Positions 46,277 through 56,857 of a DNA stretch of 64,000 bases are shown piece by piece; position 1 is the first letter of the stretch; each line of letters begins with the position of its first letter. Both the position numbers and the translations under genes were made by a program. The notes below the pieces were generated by a model. That model ran no database searches and was not told where the DNA came from. It saw only the letters and a list, made by a program, of their open reading frames with translations. Source of the DNA: Alphaproteobacteria bacterium (GTDB lineage Bacteria > Pseudomonadota > Alphaproteobacteria > Rhodobacterales > Rhodobacteraceae); the NCBI GenBank assembly GCA_030148665.1, contig JASBSZ010000026.1, forward strand, positions 1 to 64,000, in the 5' to 3' direction.

Positions 46277-46882
46277 TCAGACCCAGGGCATCTGCGCCTT
46301 GTAACGGGCTTCAAAGCTGTCGATTACCGACGCCTTTTCCAGAGTCAGCGCGATGTCGTCGAGCCCGTTCAACAGGCAGTGTTTCTTGAACGGGTCGATA
46401 TCGAAATGAAACTCGGTGCCGTCCGAGGCGCTGACCGTCTGGTTTTCCAGATCGACGGTGATGCGCGCATTCTCGCCACGCTCGGCGTCTTCCATCAGCA
46501 CATCGACCTGTTCCTGCGGCAGTTTGATCGGCAGGATGCCGTTCTTGAAGCAGTTGGAATAAAAGATATCGGCAAAGCTGGGCGCGATCACGCAGCGGAT
46601 GCCGAAATCCAGCAGCGCCCAGGGCGCGTGTTCGCGCGAGGAACCGCAGCCGAAATTTTCACCCGCGATCAGAATCTGCGCGTTGCGCCAGGCCGGTTTG
46701 TTCAGCACGAAATCGGGGATTTCGTTGCCGTCGGCGTCATAGCGCATCTCGTCAAACAGATGCACGCCCAGGCCGGTGCGCTTGATCGTTTTCAGAAACT
46801 GCTTGGGGATGATCATGTCGGTGTCGATATTGATCAGCGGCATGGGCGCGGCAACGCCCGACAGTTTGGTGAATTTTTCCAT
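46277..46882 (-). CDS. leuD: 3-isopropylmalate dehydratase small subunit
   Basis: LeuD is the swivel-domain subunit which, with LeuC, isomerises 2- to 3-isopropylmalate. The 201-residue protein starts [20 protein letters not shown] and has [16 protein letters not shown] (about 18-33) and the signature [19 protein letters not shown] (about 69-87) with the substrate-binding SSREHA. Its start shares one base with the leuC stop (TGATG), so the subunits are coupled one to one. Confidence 0.97.
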   Translation of the reverse strand: MEKFTKLSGVAAPMPLINIDTDMIIPKQFLKTIKRTGLGVHLFDEMRYDADGNEIPDFVLNKPAWRNAQILIAGENFGCGSSREHAPWALLDFGIRCVIAPSFADIFYSNCFKNGILPIKLPQEQVDVLMEDAERGENARITVDLENQTVSASDGTEFHFDIDPFKKHCLLNGLDDIALTLEKASVIDSFEARYKAQMPWV

Positions 46883-48288
46883 CAGATCATCTCCCTCACA
46901 TCGGTCAGGCGGCCGGTCACCGCCGCAGCCGCGGCCATTGCCGGGCTGACAAGATGGGTGCGGCCTCCGCGGCCCTGGCGGCCCTCGAAATTGCGGTTGC
47001 TGGTCGAGGCACAGCGTTCGCCGGGGGCCAGCTGGTCGGGGTTCATGGCAAGGCACATGGAGCACCCCGCAAGACGCCATTCGGCACCGGCGGCCTTGAA
47101 TATCTCGGCCAGCCCCTCGGCCTCGGCCTGTTCGCGCACGAGGCCCGAGCCGGGCACGATCAGCACGCGCACGCCGTCTGCCACCTTGCGGCCTTTCAGG
47201 ATCTGGGCAGCGGCGCGCAGATCCTCGATCCGGCCATTGGTGCAGGAACCGATGAACACCGTATCGACCTTGATATCGGTCAGCGGTGTGCCCGGTTCCA
47301 GCCCCATATATTCCAGCGACCGGCGCACAGCCTCGACCTTGCCGCCCTCGAAATCTTCGGGTGCGGGGACTGTGGCCGTGATCGGTAGCACATCCTCGGG
47401 GCTGGTGCCCCAGGTGACGACGGGGGCGATGTCCTCGGCGCGCAGGCGCACGACCTTGTCGTAATGGGCGCCTTCGTCGGTTTTCAGCGTCTGCCAGTAG
47501 GTATACGCGGCCTCCCAGGCGGCGCCCTTCGGCGCGTGGGGGCGGCCCTTGATATAATCAAAGGTGGTTTCATCCGGCGCGATCAGACCGGCCCGTGCGC
47601 CGCCCTCGATGGCCATGTTGCACACGGTCATGCGGCCCTCCATCGACAGGCTGCGGATGGCTTCGCCCGCATATTCGATCACATGGCCCGTGCCGCCCGC
47701 GGTGCCGATCTCGCCAATGATCGCCAGCGTGATGTCCTTGGCGGTCACGCCCGGCTGCAGCTCGCCGGTGATTTCCACCAGCATGTTTTTCGATTTCTTC
47801 TGGATCAGGGTCTGGGTGGCCAGAACATGCTCGACCTCGGAGGTGCCGATGCCGTGGGCCAGCGCGCCGAATGCGCCGTGGGTGGCGGTGTGGCTGTCGC
47901 CGCAGACGACGGTCATGCCCGGCAGGGTCCAGCCCTGTTCGGGGCCGACGATATGCACGATGCCCTGGCGGATGTCATCGACCGGGTAATAGACGACCCC
48001 GAATTCGCGCGCGTTCTTGTCGAGCGCATCAACCTGAATGCGGCTTTCCTCGTTCTCGATCCCCTTTTCACGGTCAAGCGTGGTGGGCACATTGTGATCG
48101 GGCACGGCGATGGTCTTTTCCGGCGCGCGGACCTTGCGACCGGCCATGCGCAGCCCTTCAAAGGCCTGGGGGCTGGTGACCTCGTGCACGAGGTGGCGGT
48201 CGATATACAACAGACAGGTGCCGTCATCATCCTGCTGGACGACATGGGCGTCCCATATCTTGTCATAAAGGGTCTTGGGGGCGGTCAT
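46882..48288 (-). CDS. leuC: 3-isopropylmalate dehydratase large subunit
   Basis: LeuC carries the [4Fe-4S] cluster of isopropylmalate isomerase. The 468 residues include [20 protein letters not shown] (about 129-148), the first cluster Cys in [13 protein letters not shown] (about 345-357), and the remaining two in the [12 protein letters not shown] block (about 408-419), where [17 protein letters not shown] follows. It starts with [15 protein letters not shown], behind GGGAGAGAAAA. A 28-codon ORF lies 59 bases upstream. Confidence 0.97.
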   Translation of the reverse strand: MTAPKTLYDKIWDAHVVQQDDDGTCLLYIDRHLVHEVTSPQAFEGLRMAGRKVRAPEKTIAVPDHNVPTTLDREKGIENEESRIQVDALDKNAREFGVVYYPVDDIRQGIVHIVGPEQGWTLPGMTVVCGDSHTATHGAFGALAHGIGTSEVEHVLATQTLIQKKSKNMLVEITGELQPGVTAKDITLAIIGEIGTAGGTGHVIEYAGEAIRSLSMEGRMTVCNMAIEGGARAGLIAPDETTFDYIKGRPHAPKGAAWEAAYTYWQTLKTDEGAHYDKVVRLRAEDIAPVVTWGTSPEDVLPITATVPAPEDFEGGKVEAVRRSLEYMGLEPGTPLTDIKVDTVFIGSCTNGRIEDLRAAAQILKGRKVADGVRVLIVPGSGLVREQAEAEGLAEIFKAAGAEWRLAGCSMCLAMNPDQLAPGERCASTSNRNFEGRQGRGGRTHLVSPAMAAAAAVTGRLTDVREMI

Positions 48289-48347
48289 TTTTCTCTCCCG
48301 CGGGTATGTTGGTGGTACTGTCGGTCAGGCGGCTGTCGCGCGGCGCG

Positions 48348-48434
48348 TCAAAGCGCGGCCAGAATCGCCAGCGCCTCGCCGTGAAAACGCCAGGGCAGGC
48401 GGGCGCGGTCATCCATGTCGAATATGCGTTTCAT
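48348..48434 (-). CDS. 28-codon ORF in the leuC leader
   Basis: An ATG-started frame of 28 codons ends 59 bases before leuC. The C-terminus GEALAILAAL has three of the peptide's four leucines in its last eight residues, which would suit a leucine-sensing leader peptide. There is no clear SD, and I could not define alternative hairpins with a terminator before leuC. A GCCGCC just after the frame could pair with GGCGGC upstream of it. It may be a chance frame. Confidence 0.3.
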   Translation of the reverse strand: MKRIFDMDDRARLPWRFHGEALAILAAL

Positions 48435-48466
48435 GGGCTGTGGTGTAGCCGCCTTTGAACGGCGGG

Positions 48467-49480
48467 TCAAATGGGCCTGCCGTCCTGCCAAAGGGTATCC
48501 GTTGGGCGCACAAAGCCGGTCTTGATCCCGCGCCAGTTGGTGATCGGGCCGTGCATGTATTTGCGTGCGGCCGGATGTTCCGGGTCCAGCGCCCCCAGCC
48601 GGGCCAGAAGGGCGGAAATCACGGCCTCGGCTGCGCGGGTGGCGCCATCTTCGATCTTGACGGCGATGCCCAGGCGCGGGCCCGGCAGGATGGCGACAAA
48701 CACCCCCTCGGCGCCGGTCTTGATCGAGGCGACGCCGCCCATGGCGCGCATCAGTTCGGTACAGGCACGGCCCTCGCCGGCGACCAGCTCGGGATGGCGC
48801 GCCATGGCGGCCACCAGACGTGCCGCGGCCATGTTGCGCGCGTGGCTGCCGGTTTCGCCTGCCGCCATGCGGGCCATTGCCGTTGCCATGCCCTGCAGGG
48901 TGGTCGCGAAATTCGGGGCGGAACACCCGTCGATGCCAAAGCCGGGGCTGGTCATGCCGGTCATTTCCTCAAACGCTTCGCGCACGGCCAGCTGCACCGG
49001 ATGGTCGGGATCGACATATTCCGGCCCCGCGCCAAGGTGCCGGGCCAGTGTCAGAAACCCGGCATGTTTGCCCGAACAGTTGTTATGCACCTGACAGGGC
49101 TGTTTGCCCTCGCGAATCAGGGTGTCGCGTGCGGCGCGGTCCTTGGGCTCGTGCGCGCCACAGCGGAAATCGTCATCCCCCAGCCCCAATGTTTCAAGCC
49201 AGGCATTGACGCGTTCGGTATGAATTGCAGCACCGTTATGCGAGGCACAGGACAGCGCAAGCTGTTCGGGCCGCAGACCGGCATCAGCAGCGGCCCCGCT
49301 TTCGACCAGCGGCAGGGCCTGCAGCATCTTGGCGGCCGACCGGGGCAGGAACACCAGTTCAGGGTCGCCCCAGGCAGATATGATCTCGCCATCGGCATTG
49401 CAGATCACCGCGTGACCCCGATGTTGCGATTCAAGGATCGGGCCGCGCCAGATCTCGACCAGTTGTTGCGCATCTGCCAT
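48467..49480 (-). CDS. Asparaginase (Asparaginase_II / rhizobial type)
   Basis: A 337-residue member of the Asparaginase_II family (PF06089), unrelated to the E. coli AnsB fold and first known from rhizobia. FLPRSAAKMLQALPLVES (about residues 43-60), LALSCASHNGAAIHTERV (about 73-90), VHNNCSGKHAGFLTLARHLG (about 131-150) and GIDGCSAPNF carry the expected Ser, Lys and Cys residues. AAGGAGGT five bases before ATG 49480 is an excellent SD and fixes the start. It lies upstream of leuC on the same strand but is probably separate. Confidence 0.9.
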   Translation of the reverse strand: MADAQQLVEIWRGPILESQHRGHAVICNADGEIISAWGDPELVFLPRSAAKMLQALPLVESGAAADAGLRPEQLALSCASHNGAAIHTERVNAWLETLGLGDDDFRCGAHEPKDRAARDTLIREGKQPCQVHNNCSGKHAGFLTLARHLGAGPEYVDPDHPVQLAVREAFEEMTGMTSPGFGIDGCSAPNFATTLQGMATAMARMAAGETGSHARNMAAARLVAAMARHPELVAGEGRACTELMRAMGGVASIKTGAEGVFVAILPGPRLGIAVKIEDGATRAAEAVISALLARLGALDPEHPAARKYMHGPITNWRGIKTGFVRPTDTLWQDGRPI

Positions 49481-49736
49481 GTCGACCTCCTTGTCTGCCA
49501 TCTGCGTCGGTTTTCGGGCAAATCGATCGGAAACGCCACCCCTGTGCGACAATATTCGTCGCGTTCATCCGGGCTCGGCCGGTGGGCGGTTTTCCGCGCG
49601 CAAGGCTGGAAATGTGACGATTCTGCGTTAGACTGGGCTGGCAGGGTGGTTTATGGTCCCCCTGTCGGACAGGTTCGCGCAGACGTGCCGTCCCGATGCG
49701 CAACGAGGCAGAAAACAGCTGGAGGCTGTGGGTGGA

Positions 49737-50267
49737 ATGACAGGAAAATCGGCAATTGTTTCCGGGGTCTTCGCGATTGTGATGGCCATGCCGGTCGGTG
49801 CCCTTGCACAACAATCGACAAACCGCGTCGATGCCAAGACCGACTGGAGCGTCTTTGTAGAAAGCAATCCGACAGAATGCTGGATCGTTTCGGCCCCCAA
49901 GAAGAGCGTCAACACCCGCAACGGCAAGATCGTCGCGGTCAATCGCAGTGACACCCTGCTTTTCGTTTCCTTTCGCCCCAAGGCGGGCGTCAAGGGCGAG
50001 GTCTCCTTTACCGGCGGATATCCGTTCAAGCAGGGCTCGTTCGTCACCATGAAGATCGACCAGAACAGCTACAAGATGTTCGTTGACGGCGAATGGGCCT
50101 GGCCGGCGACGCCGGGTGACGACGCCAAGATCACCACATCCATGAAACGGGGGCGCACCGCCGTGTTGACCGGCATGTCCTCGCGCGGGACAAAGACGGA
50201 AGACACCTTTTCGCTGCTCGGCTTTACCGCGGCATTGCAAGAGGCCGAAAAACGCTGCGGCGGCTAG
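49737..50267 (+). CDS. Invasion-associated locus B (IalB) family protein
   Basis: A 176-residue secreted protein of the IalB family, common in Alphaproteobacteria. A signal peptide (AIVSGVFAIVMAMPVGALAQ) is cleaved near residue 25. Mature motifs are DWSVFVESNPTECWIVS, LFVSFRPKAGVKGEVSFTGGYPF and MKRGRTAVLTGMSSRGTKTEDTFSL. Bartonella IalB contributes to erythrocyte invasion; in free-living relatives the role is unknown and the name should not be read as virulence. The ATG at 49737 follows GGAGGCTGTGGGTGGA. Confidence 0.88.
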   Translation: MTGKSAIVSGVFAIVMAMPVGALAQQSTNRVDAKTDWSVFVESNPTECWIVSAPKKSVNTRNGKIVAVNRSDTLLFVSFRPKAGVKGEVSFTGGYPFKQGSFVTMKIDQNSYKMFVDGEWAWPATPGDDAKITTSMKRGRTAVLTGMSSRGTKTEDTFSLLGFTAALQEAEKRCGG

Positions 50268-50279
50268 GGCGCGGTATCG

Positions 50280-50867
50280 TCACCTGCCAGCCGCCCTGCG
50301 GTGGGCCGGGCGTGCACGCGCACGCGCGAAATATGCCTCGACCACGGGCTCGCCGATCTCGAAACCGGCGGCCCTTGTCCAGCTGCCGCAATGCGCGGTG
50401 ACGATATCGGCAACCGTGAAGGTATCGCCCATCAGCCATTCGTTTTCGCCCAGGCGGGCGGCCAGTGTCTTCATCGAACGGCGAAACTCCCAGCGCAGCG
50501 AATCCTTGACTGCGGGGACACGCATTTCCTCGGGCAGAACGAATGTGTGGCGGGCGGCGGTCCACAACACGCCATCCATTTCATCGCAGGCGAACTGGGT
50601 AAACGCATCCTGGCGCGCCCGTTCGATGCTGCCGGCCGGGAAGGTCAGCTTTCCGTGCCGGTCTGCAAGAAACTGCATGATCGCAACCGAATCGACCAGA
50701 ACCTCGTCATCGACCAGAAAACACGGGATCTTGCCCGCCGGGTTGAGATCGCGCACCTCGTCGCTGCGGGGTTTTGCCGGAGCGTGCTGGTAATCCAGTC
50801 CCATTTCCTCAAGCGCCCAGAGCACCCGAAAGGCGCGGCTGTTCTTTTCTCCGATCAATTTGTACAT
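50280..50867 (-). CDS. Glutathione S-transferase family protein
   Basis: A 195-residue GST. The thioredoxin-like N-terminal domain starts MYKLIGEKNSRAFRVLWALE, with the catalytic Ser near residue 10 and the cis-Pro/glutathione site in GKIPCFLVDDEVLVDSVAIM (about 46-65). The C-terminal helical domain has ENEWLMGDTFTVADIVTAHC (about 145-164), the conserved N-capping box. Substrate unknown. It is 26 bases downstream of holA on the same strand. Confidence 0.9.
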   Translation of the reverse strand: MYKLIGEKNSRAFRVLWALEEMGLDYQHAPAKPRSDEVRDLNPAGKIPCFLVDDEVLVDSVAIMQFLADRHGKLTFPAGSIERARQDAFTQFACDEMDGVLWTAARHTFVLPEEMRVPAVKDSLRWEFRRSMKTLAARLGENEWLMGDTFTVADIVTAHCGSWTRAAGFEIGEPVVEAYFARARARPAHRRAAGR

Positions 50868-50893
50868 GTCCCTGTTTCCCTGTCTGTCCACTG

Positions 50894-51916
50894 CTATTGT
50901 CTTGCCAGCATGGCGATACGAATGAAGGCGCGTTCCAGCAGCGCCCTTTGCGGCACGGGCCTGGCGCTGCGCAGGTCGAGATCGGTGTCTGTCAGGATTG
51001 CGAGGATGCGCTCAAGGCAGCCTACACCCAGTTTCCGCGCCTGGCGCGCCATGCGGTCGCGGCGCGGGCCGAAAACCGGCGGGCGGGCCGATGCCAGCCC
51101 GGCCTCGACACCGCGCGGATTTCCGGCCGCGGCGTGCAGCAGCCGAAAATGGCGGGTTGCTCCGATGCAGATGGTGGTCGGGTTCATTCCCTGTCCTTCG
51201 AGACGCTGCATGACCGGGCCGATCTGACCCACGGCCCCCTCGGCAATCAGGTTGAGGGCATCGTCCAGCTCGGCCTCGATCGTCGCGGGGGCGCAGGCCG
51301 CCACATCCGCGCTGGTCATCGGGGTGTCGCGATCCAGCATGTAAAGCGCCGCCTTTTCCAGCACCTGCCGGAAATCCCCCGGATCGAGGGCCTGCGCCAA
51401 TGCCTGAAGATCGTGCATTGCGTCATCGCCGATCCGGGTCAGGCCGGCCTCGCGCAAGGCCTCTTCGATTTCGCTGCGTGACGGCGGGTCGGCATGAATC
51501 GCCACCGCCAGCGCATTAGCATGGCCCTCGAACAGCCTGCGCAGGCTGGATCGCGCCGTCAGTTGCCCGGCCGTGACCACCAGCATGGCATCGTCGCGCG
51601 ACCAGTCCTCCAGTGCCGCGGCAATGGTCCGGGTCACGCTGTCGCCTGCCTCTTCCAGAAAGACGACCCTCTGGCCCGGAAAAAATCCACGCGCCCGCAA
51701 TGCATCGCTCAGCAGGGCCGGGTCCTTGCGCAGCTCGGCACCGCTCAGGCGGACCAGGCGCATCTCTTCCTCGCCCGTTTCGCCGACAAGCGCCTTGATC
51801 ACCTGCTGACGGCGCAGCGCCACGCGCATGGAATCGGCCCCATGGATCAACAACCCGGCGCGGCGCGTATCCGGGGCGCGAAAGAATTCTGCGCCGTCGC
51901 GTGAATTCAGCTTCAT
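50894..51916 (-). CDS. holA: DNA polymerase III delta subunit
   Basis: The delta subunit opens the beta clamp during loading. The 340 residues show the family pattern: AGLLIHGADSMRVALRRQQVI (about 20-40), RGFFPGQRVVFLEEAGDSVT near 76-95 and the C-terminal helical collar domain with a FRLLHAAAGNPRGVEAGLASARPPVF stretch. The ATG at 51916 overlaps the lptE stop by four bases; an ATG three codons upstream is less likely. The order leuS-lptE-holA is a common proteobacterial operon. Confidence 0.92.
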   Translation of the reverse strand: MKLNSRDGAEFFRAPDTRRAGLLIHGADSMRVALRRQQVIKALVGETGEEEMRLVRLSGAELRKDPALLSDALRARGFFPGQRVVFLEEAGDSVTRTIAAALEDWSRDDAMLVVTAGQLTARSSLRRLFEGHANALAVAIHADPPSRSEIEEALREAGLTRIGDDAMHDLQALAQALDPGDFRQVLEKAALYMLDRDTPMTSADVAACAPATIEAELDDALNLIAEGAVGQIGPVMQRLEGQGMNPTTICIGATRHFRLLHAAAGNPRGVEAGLASARPPVFGPRRDRMARQARKLGVGCLERILAILTDTDLDLRSARPVPQRALLERAFIRIAMLARQ

Positions 51917-52407
51917 CTTGCCCACGACCGGGCTGTGGATTCCAGCCGCAATGCCACCGCATCGGCCAGCAGGCCAACCAGGCGCCGACGCGCCGCCCTT
52001 TCCGATGCCCGGGTGACAAGGGTTTGCGCGCTGGCCGTATAGCCCGCGGTCTGGCGCAGGACGTCATGGAACAACACATCCCCCGTTCTGCGCGAAAGAA
52101 CCCGGATCTCGGCCTTGCCGCTCAGGGTATGACGCTCGAGCCCGGTCGTGTTCAGCACCAGCGCGCGATCGGTGATCGTCAAGGCCACGGACACGTCGAA
52201 ACGCGCGTTCTCGCGCGGTCGGCCAAAGCGCGTTTCCAGCGCTTCCAGCAGGGCAAAGCCATCGGGCGATTCGATCAGGTTGAATCGCAGGTCGCGCTGC
52301 AGGGCGCGCGCCGCGCTGCCTTTTTCCAGAAGCGGCGTATAACCGCACCCCGCCAATGGCAGGGCAGCCAGTATCTTCAACAGGTTGCGGCGTTCATACA
52401 ACGACAT
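51913..52407 (-). CDS. lptE: LPS-assembly lipoprotein LptE
   Basis: LptE plugs the LptD barrel and helps place lipopolysaccharide in the outer leaflet. The 164-residue protein has a lipoprotein signal with lipobox LPLAGC followed by GYTPLLEKG, the typical LptE start of the mature protein, and a small alpha/beta domain after it. The start lies within the end of leuS (14-base overlap), and the stop overlaps holA by four bases. Confidence 0.9.
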   Translation of the reverse strand: MSLYERRNLLKILAALPLAGCGYTPLLEKGSAARALQRDLRFNLIESPDGFALLEALETRFGRPRENARFDVSVALTITDRALVLNTTGLERHTLSGKAEIRVLSRRTGDVLFHDVLRQTAGYTASAQTLVTRASERAARRRLVGLLADAVALRLESTARSWAR

Positions 52408-54949
52408 TCACGATCCGGCCGGGCACGACGATCAGTTTTCTCGGCTCCCTGCCCTTGAGGAACCTGATCACAGCATCATCGGCAAGGACCAGTTTTTCAA
52501 CCTCTTCCTTGGACATGTCCTTTGGAACGCGGATTTCCGAACGCCGCTTGCCATTGACCTGGATCGGCAGTGTCACCGTGTCGTCAACCAGCAGCGACGC
52601 GTCCGCCTTGGGCCAGGGGGCCTGCGAAACCAGCCCCTCGCCGCCCAGCGCCTGCCAGATTTCCTCGGCCAGGTGGGGGGTCATCGGCTGCATGAGCTGG
52701 GCAAGGGTCAGCATGGCGCGGCGTCTGGCGCCTGCCCCCGCACCCGACCTGGCGATTGCGTTGGCAAAGGCGTAGAGGGCGGCGACCGCCTTGTTGAAGG
52801 CGAAATCCTCGATCCCCCGTGTGACAGCGTCGATCGCGCGCGCGGTCTCGCGTTCCAGGGCCGGGTCAACGGTATCCGACGCATCGGCAGAAGCAATCTC
52901 CGAGGTCATGCGCCACAGGCGTTGCAGATGTTTCCACGCAGCCTCGGCACCGGCAGCCGTCCATTCGACGTCACGTTCCGGCGGGCTGTCGGACATCACG
53001 AACCAGCGCGCGGTGTCGGCGCCGTACTGGTCGATGATGTCGGCCGGATCGACGACGTTCTTCTTGGATTTCGACATCTTGATGACGGGGCCAACCTCGA
53101 CCGGCTCGCCCGTTGCACGCAGAACAGCGCCGTTTTCCCTCAGTTCGACCTCGTCGGGGCTGTGCCAGACGGGCAGGCCGTTCGGGCCTGTGGTCGAATA
53201 TGTCTCATGCGTGACCATGCCCTGGGTGAACAGGGCGTCAAACGGCTCGATCGCCTTTTTCGGCAGATGACCCGTCAGGTGCATGGCGCGCGCAAAGAAC
53301 CGGGAATACAGCAGATGCAGGATCGCGTGCTCGATGCCGCCGATATACTGATCGACGTTCATCCAGTACTCGGCATCCTCCATGACAGTGGGGGTTTTCG
53401 CATGCGGTGCGGTAAAGCGCGCGTAATACCAGCTGGAATCGACAAAGGTATCCATCGTGTCGGTTTCCCGCCGCGCGGGCCTGCCGCATTTCGGGCAAGG
53501 GGTGTCGCGCCATGTGGGGTGACGGTCCAGCGGGTTGCCCGGCTTGTCAAAGCTGACATCCCTGGGCAGCTCGACGGGCAGGTTTTCCTTTTTCTCGGGC
53601 ACGACACCGCAATCGGGGCAGTGCACCACGGGAATCGGACAGCCCCAATAGCGCTGACGGCTGATCCCCCAGTCGCGCAGGCGGTATTGGGTCACGCCCT
53701 TGCCCCAGCCCTGGCTTTCGGCCAGCCTGATGGTGGCCTCGATCGCCTCGTCCCCGGTTGCGATATCCAGCCCCGTGAAATGGTCGATCCATTTTACCTT
53801 TTGCTCTTTTGGCGGCACAAAGGCGGTATCGGTAACAGGCTGCGGATCATCAAGCGCCAGGAATGTGTCGATCACCGGCAACCCGTATTTCCTGGCGAAA
53901 TCCAGGTCGCGCTGGTCATGGGCGGGGCAGGCAAAGATCGCGCCGGTGCCATAATCCATCAGGATGAAATTGGCGATCCAGACGGGCAGTTCCCAGTCGG
54001 GGTTCAGGGGATGGCGTACCTTAAGCCCGGTGTCCAGACCCTTCTTTTCGGCCGTTTCCAGATCGGCCTCGGATGTGCCCATGCGGCGGCATTCGGCGTT
54101 GAATGCGGCAATGTCGGGATTGTCGGCCTCGAGCGCACGCGCCAGCGGGTGATCGGGCGAAATACCGACAAAGCTGGCCCCCATCAGCGTATCGGGGCGC
54201 GTGGTAAAGACCTCGATCCTGTCATGCCCGGCGGCGGGGGTCGTCAGATCAAAGGCGAATTGCAGGCCACGGCTCTTGCCGATCCAGTTCTTCTGCATCA
54301 GGCGCACCTTTTCGGGCCAGTTCGTCAGCCCGTCCAGCGCATCCAGCAGCTCCTCGGCGAAATCCGAGATGCGAAAGAACCACTGTGTCAGCGCGCGACG
54401 TTCCACCGGCGCGCCGGAACGCCAGCCCTTGCCGTCGATCACCTGCTCGTTGGCCAGCACCGTCATGTCTACCGGGTCCCAGTTGACGACGGCCTCCTTG
54501 CGATAGACCAGCCCGCGCTCCATCATGTCGATGAACATGGCCTGCTGCTGGCCGTAATATTCGGGGTCGCAGGTGGCGAATTCGCGGCTCCAGTCGATGG
54601 ACAGGCCCATCGGTTTCAGCTGGGCGCGCATGTCGCTGATGTTCTGATAGGTCCAGTCGCCCGGATGCACGCCCTTGTCCATGGCGGCGTTCTCGGCCGG
54701 CATGCCGAAGGCGTCCCAGCCCATGGGGTGGAGCACATTGAACCCTGTTGCCTTTTTGTAACGCGCGACCACGTCGCCCATGGTGTAGTTGCGCACATGC
54801 CCCATGTGGATGCGCCCCGATGGGTAGGGAAACATTTCAAGGACATAATATTTCGGCCGATTCTCGTCACGTTTCGCGGAAAAGACATCGGCCTCTTCCC
54901 AGGCTTTCTGCCATTTCGGCTCGACGACACGGGCATTGTAGCGGGACAT
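52394..54949 (-). CDS. leuS: Leucyl-tRNA synthetase
   Basis: LeuRS charges tRNA-Leu. The 851 residues have the class I motifs HMGH in [20 protein letters not shown] (about 36-55) and KMSKS in [18 protein letters not shown] (near 615-632), a zinc-ribbon with [11 protein letters not shown] and [10 protein letters not shown] (near 430-480), and the CP1 editing domain with [13 protein letters not shown] near 253-265. First gene of the leuS-lptE-holA unit, 96 bases after the DUF3576 gene. A very long open frame on the opposite strand is only its shadow. Confidence 0.98.
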   Translation of the reverse strand: MSRYNARVVEPKWQKAWEEADVFSAKRDENRPKYYVLEMFPYPSGRIHMGHVRNYTMGDVVARYKKATGFNVLHPMGWDAFGMPAENAAMDKGVHPGDWTYQNISDMRAQLKPMGLSIDWSREFATCDPEYYGQQQAMFIDMMERGLVYRKEAVVNWDPVDMTVLANEQVIDGKGWRSGAPVERRALTQWFFRISDFAEELLDALDGLTNWPEKVRLMQKNWIGKSRGLQFAFDLTTPAAGHDRIEVFTTRPDTLMGASFVGISPDHPLARALEADNPDIAAFNAECRRMGTSEADLETAEKKGLDTGLKVRHPLNPDWELPVWIANFILMDYGTGAIFACPAHDQRDLDFARKYGLPVIDTFLALDDPQPVTDTAFVPPKEQKVKWIDHFTGLDIATGDEAIEATIRLAESQGWGKGVTQYRLRDWGISRQRYWGCPIPVVHCPDCGVVPEKKENLPVELPRDVSFDKPGNPLDRHPTWRDTPCPKCGRPARRETDTMDTFVDSSWYYARFTAPHAKTPTVMEDAEYWMNVDQYIGGIEHAILHLLYSRFFARAMHLTGHLPKKAIEPFDALFTQGMVTHETYSTTGPNGLPVWHSPDEVELRENGAVLRATGEPVEVGPVIKMSKSKKNVVDPADIIDQYGADTARWFVMSDSPPERDVEWTAAGAEAAWKHLQRLWRMTSEIASADASDTVDPALERETARAIDAVTRGIEDFAFNKAVAALYAFANAIARSGAGAGARRRAMLTLAQLMQPMTPHLAEEIWQALGGEGLVSQAPWPKADASLLVDDTVTLPIQVNGKRRSEIRVPKDMSKEEVEKLVLADDAVIRFLKGREPRKLIVVPGRIVNVVV

Positions 54950-55045
54950 GTTTTCATCACCTTGTCAGAACTGCCGGGCACGTCGCTGCCGAGCGCCCGG
55001 CGCGTTTCTAATTCGCAAATTCCGTTGGGTCCAGAGGCCGCGCTG

Positions 55046-55558
55046 TCAAAGCTTGCCGTCGGCGATGCGCAGCTCGCGCGCGCGGGTCAGTATCGCGTCC
55101 TCGATGGCGCGCACGGTTGCGGCCGAGGCCGGCCCCGAGCGCGTCATGATCGCCACCCGCAACGAGCGCGCGTCCAGCGCCGGATCCTGAATATAGACGG
55201 TTGCACGATATTGCCGGCTGCTGCCCTTTGGCCGACCCCAACCCATTACGATCACGCCGGAAAACGGATCGGCCGCCTCGACCGGAAGGAAGGAAAGCAC
55301 ATCGAGCGACGCCTTCCAGATGTATTTGTTGACCTCGATGGTCACGTCGGGGTTGCTGGAATTCTTGAACAGGCTCCAGATCGTGCCCTTGGCGCCAGCG
55401 GGGGCACGGCGGGTTTCCTGGTCGACAACGGCCGGTGTGCTGTCGGCCCCGGGGGTGCTGGCAGAGGTATTGGCGCGCTTGAACAGCCCGCTGTTGCCGC
55501 AACCGGCCAGGACAAGCGCCCCGGACATGGCCAGAACCAGTTTCAGTTTCATCGACAC
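55046..55558 (-). CDS. DUF3576 family lipoprotein
   Basis: A 170-residue outer-envelope lipoprotein. The signal ends at the lipobox ALVLAGCG. The mature protein has a low-complexity linker, then the DUF3576 domain with VNKYIWKASLDVLSFLPVEAADPFSGVIVMGW (about 77-108) and AIEDAILTRARELRIAD near the end. The family has no assigned function. It precedes leuS on the same strand, a frequent alphaproteobacterial neighbour relation, suggesting an envelope role with LptE. Confidence 0.88.
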   Translation of the reverse strand: MSMKLKLVLAMSGALVLAGCGNSGLFKRANTSASTPGADSTPAVVDQETRRAPAGAKGTIWSLFKNSSNPDVTIEVNKYIWKASLDVLSFLPVEAADPFSGVIVMGWGRPKGSSRQYRATVYIQDPALDARSLRVAIMTRSGPASAATVRAIEDAILTRARELRIADGKL

Positions 55559-55837
55559 GCTTGATCCCTCCGGCGCGACCTGTTGCAGGCAGATGCTGTC
55601 TGTCTAGCGAACCCCACAGATCGGAACAAGGGTTTTCGTTTGGCCCGTTTCCCTGCTGCGCGGCGCGTCGGCCATGATCCGCGCAAAACTGTGGCAAAGC
55701 TGCACCAGAAAGCGCAACTTTGATTTATCGCCGTCCTCGCCCGCTTGACCATCATCGGACAAGATGTGATTGATCGGGCCACTCGATTTGGATTCCCCGA
55801 ATTGAGGTGCACCTTTCAACTTTAACGAGGGAAAACA

Positions 55838-56740
55838 ATGAAAAAAGTTCTTCTCACGACTACGGCTCTGACGCTGATCGCTGGCGCCGCAGCTGCGGAA
55901 GTATCCCTGTCGGGCGCTGCCCGCTTTGGCTTCCAGTACACTTCGGCCCCGGCTGTCGGCATGCCGAACACCACGCTTGAAAAGCGGACCACGATCAACA
56001 TCGACGCCTCGACCAGCACCGACAGCGGCCTGGCCCTGGGTGCCCGCGTCCGCATCCGCAGCGACGAAGTCACCGGTAGCGCCGTCAACGGCTCGGTCGT
56101 CTATGCCAAGCAAGGCAACATGAAGGTTTCGGTCGGCAACATCGCCGGTGCCGAGGCCTCGATGCCGGGCCTGTTCGGCGGCTCGGTCGGCCTGAACGGC
56201 AACGGCTACCACAACGTCGTGACCAACACCGTCACCGCCGGCTACTGGGGCTGGGATTCGTATTCGAGCCGCGGTAACGGCGCCAATGGCGTGCAGGTCG
56301 ACTATTCGATGGGCAACGTCAACCTGTCTGTCTCGTACAGCGCGCTGAACGACGCGACCACCGCCGCTAACCGCCTTGGCGCCATGGTTTCGTTCACCAC
56401 CGGCGGCTGGACCATCGCGGCCGGCACGCAGCAAAGCTCGGCCGCTGGCGGCGCTGGCGACAATACTGTCCTGACCGTGGGTGGCAAGCTGGGCAATGTC
56501 GGCGTTGGCCTGGCCTATGCCGACAACAACGGCACGACCAAAACGGCCGTGAACGCCTCGTTCAACACCGGCGCGATGACCATCAGCGGCTTTATCGCCA
56601 ATGATTCCTCGGCTGGTGCCAATGTTTCGTCGGGCCTGAACGTGTCCTACGACCTGGGCGGTGCGGCGATCGTCGTCGGCATCACCCGCACCCCGATGGC
56701 ATCGACCGTTGCCTCGGGCGGCGTGAAGTTCGGCTTCTAA
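55838..56740 (+). CDS. Outer-membrane porin (Rhodobacter type)
   Basis: A general-diffusion porin of 300 residues. The signal peptide MKKVLLTTTALTLIAGAAAA is followed by AEVSLSGAARFGFQY and a long run of alternating beta strands. The protein ends in phenylalanine (GGVKFGF), the BAM recognition signal. Codon use is strongly biased to C-ending codons, as in highly expressed genes. AACGAGGGAAAACA precedes the ATG, TTGACC lies at 55745, and a terminator follows. Strictly monocistronic. Confidence 0.93.
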   Translation: MKKVLLTTTALTLIAGAAAAEVSLSGAARFGFQYTSAPAVGMPNTTLEKRTTINIDASTSTDSGLALGARVRIRSDEVTGSAVNGSVVYAKQGNMKVSVGNIAGAEASMPGLFGGSVGLNGNGYHNVVTNTVTAGYWGWDSYSSRGNGANGVQVDYSMGNVNLSVSYSALNDATTAANRLGAMVSFTTGGWTIAAGTQQSSAAGGAGDNTVLTVGGKLGNVGVGLAYADNNGTTKTAVNASFNTGAMTISGFIANDSSAGANVSSGLNVSYDLGGAAIVVGITRTPMASTVASGGVKFGF

Positions 56741-56764
56741 GCTGACCTGACAGTCCGAATCGGG

Positions 56765-56791
56765 AAGAGCGGGCCTTGTGCCCGCTCTTTT
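56765..56791 (+). terminator. Rho-independent terminator of the porin gene
   Basis: AAGAGCGGGC (56765-56774) pairs with GCCCGCTCTT (56780-56789) around CTTGT, followed by further T residues, 25 bases after the stop. Confidence 0.9.
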
Positions 56792-56857
56792 CCTTTTGGG
56801 GGTTTGCCCAGGCCGGTGCCGCGCGATATATCGGGGTGGCGTTTTACGGGGAAACAG

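Noticed and set aside
52385-55564. A 1059-codon open frame on the plus strand
   Set aside because: Antisense to leuS and the DUF3576 gene, with shadow composition. leuS has all synthetase motifs.
55745-55773. Strong housekeeping promoter before the porin
   Set aside because: TTGACC at 55745 is good, but no convincing -10 lies at 16-18 bases, so I mention it only as a possibility.
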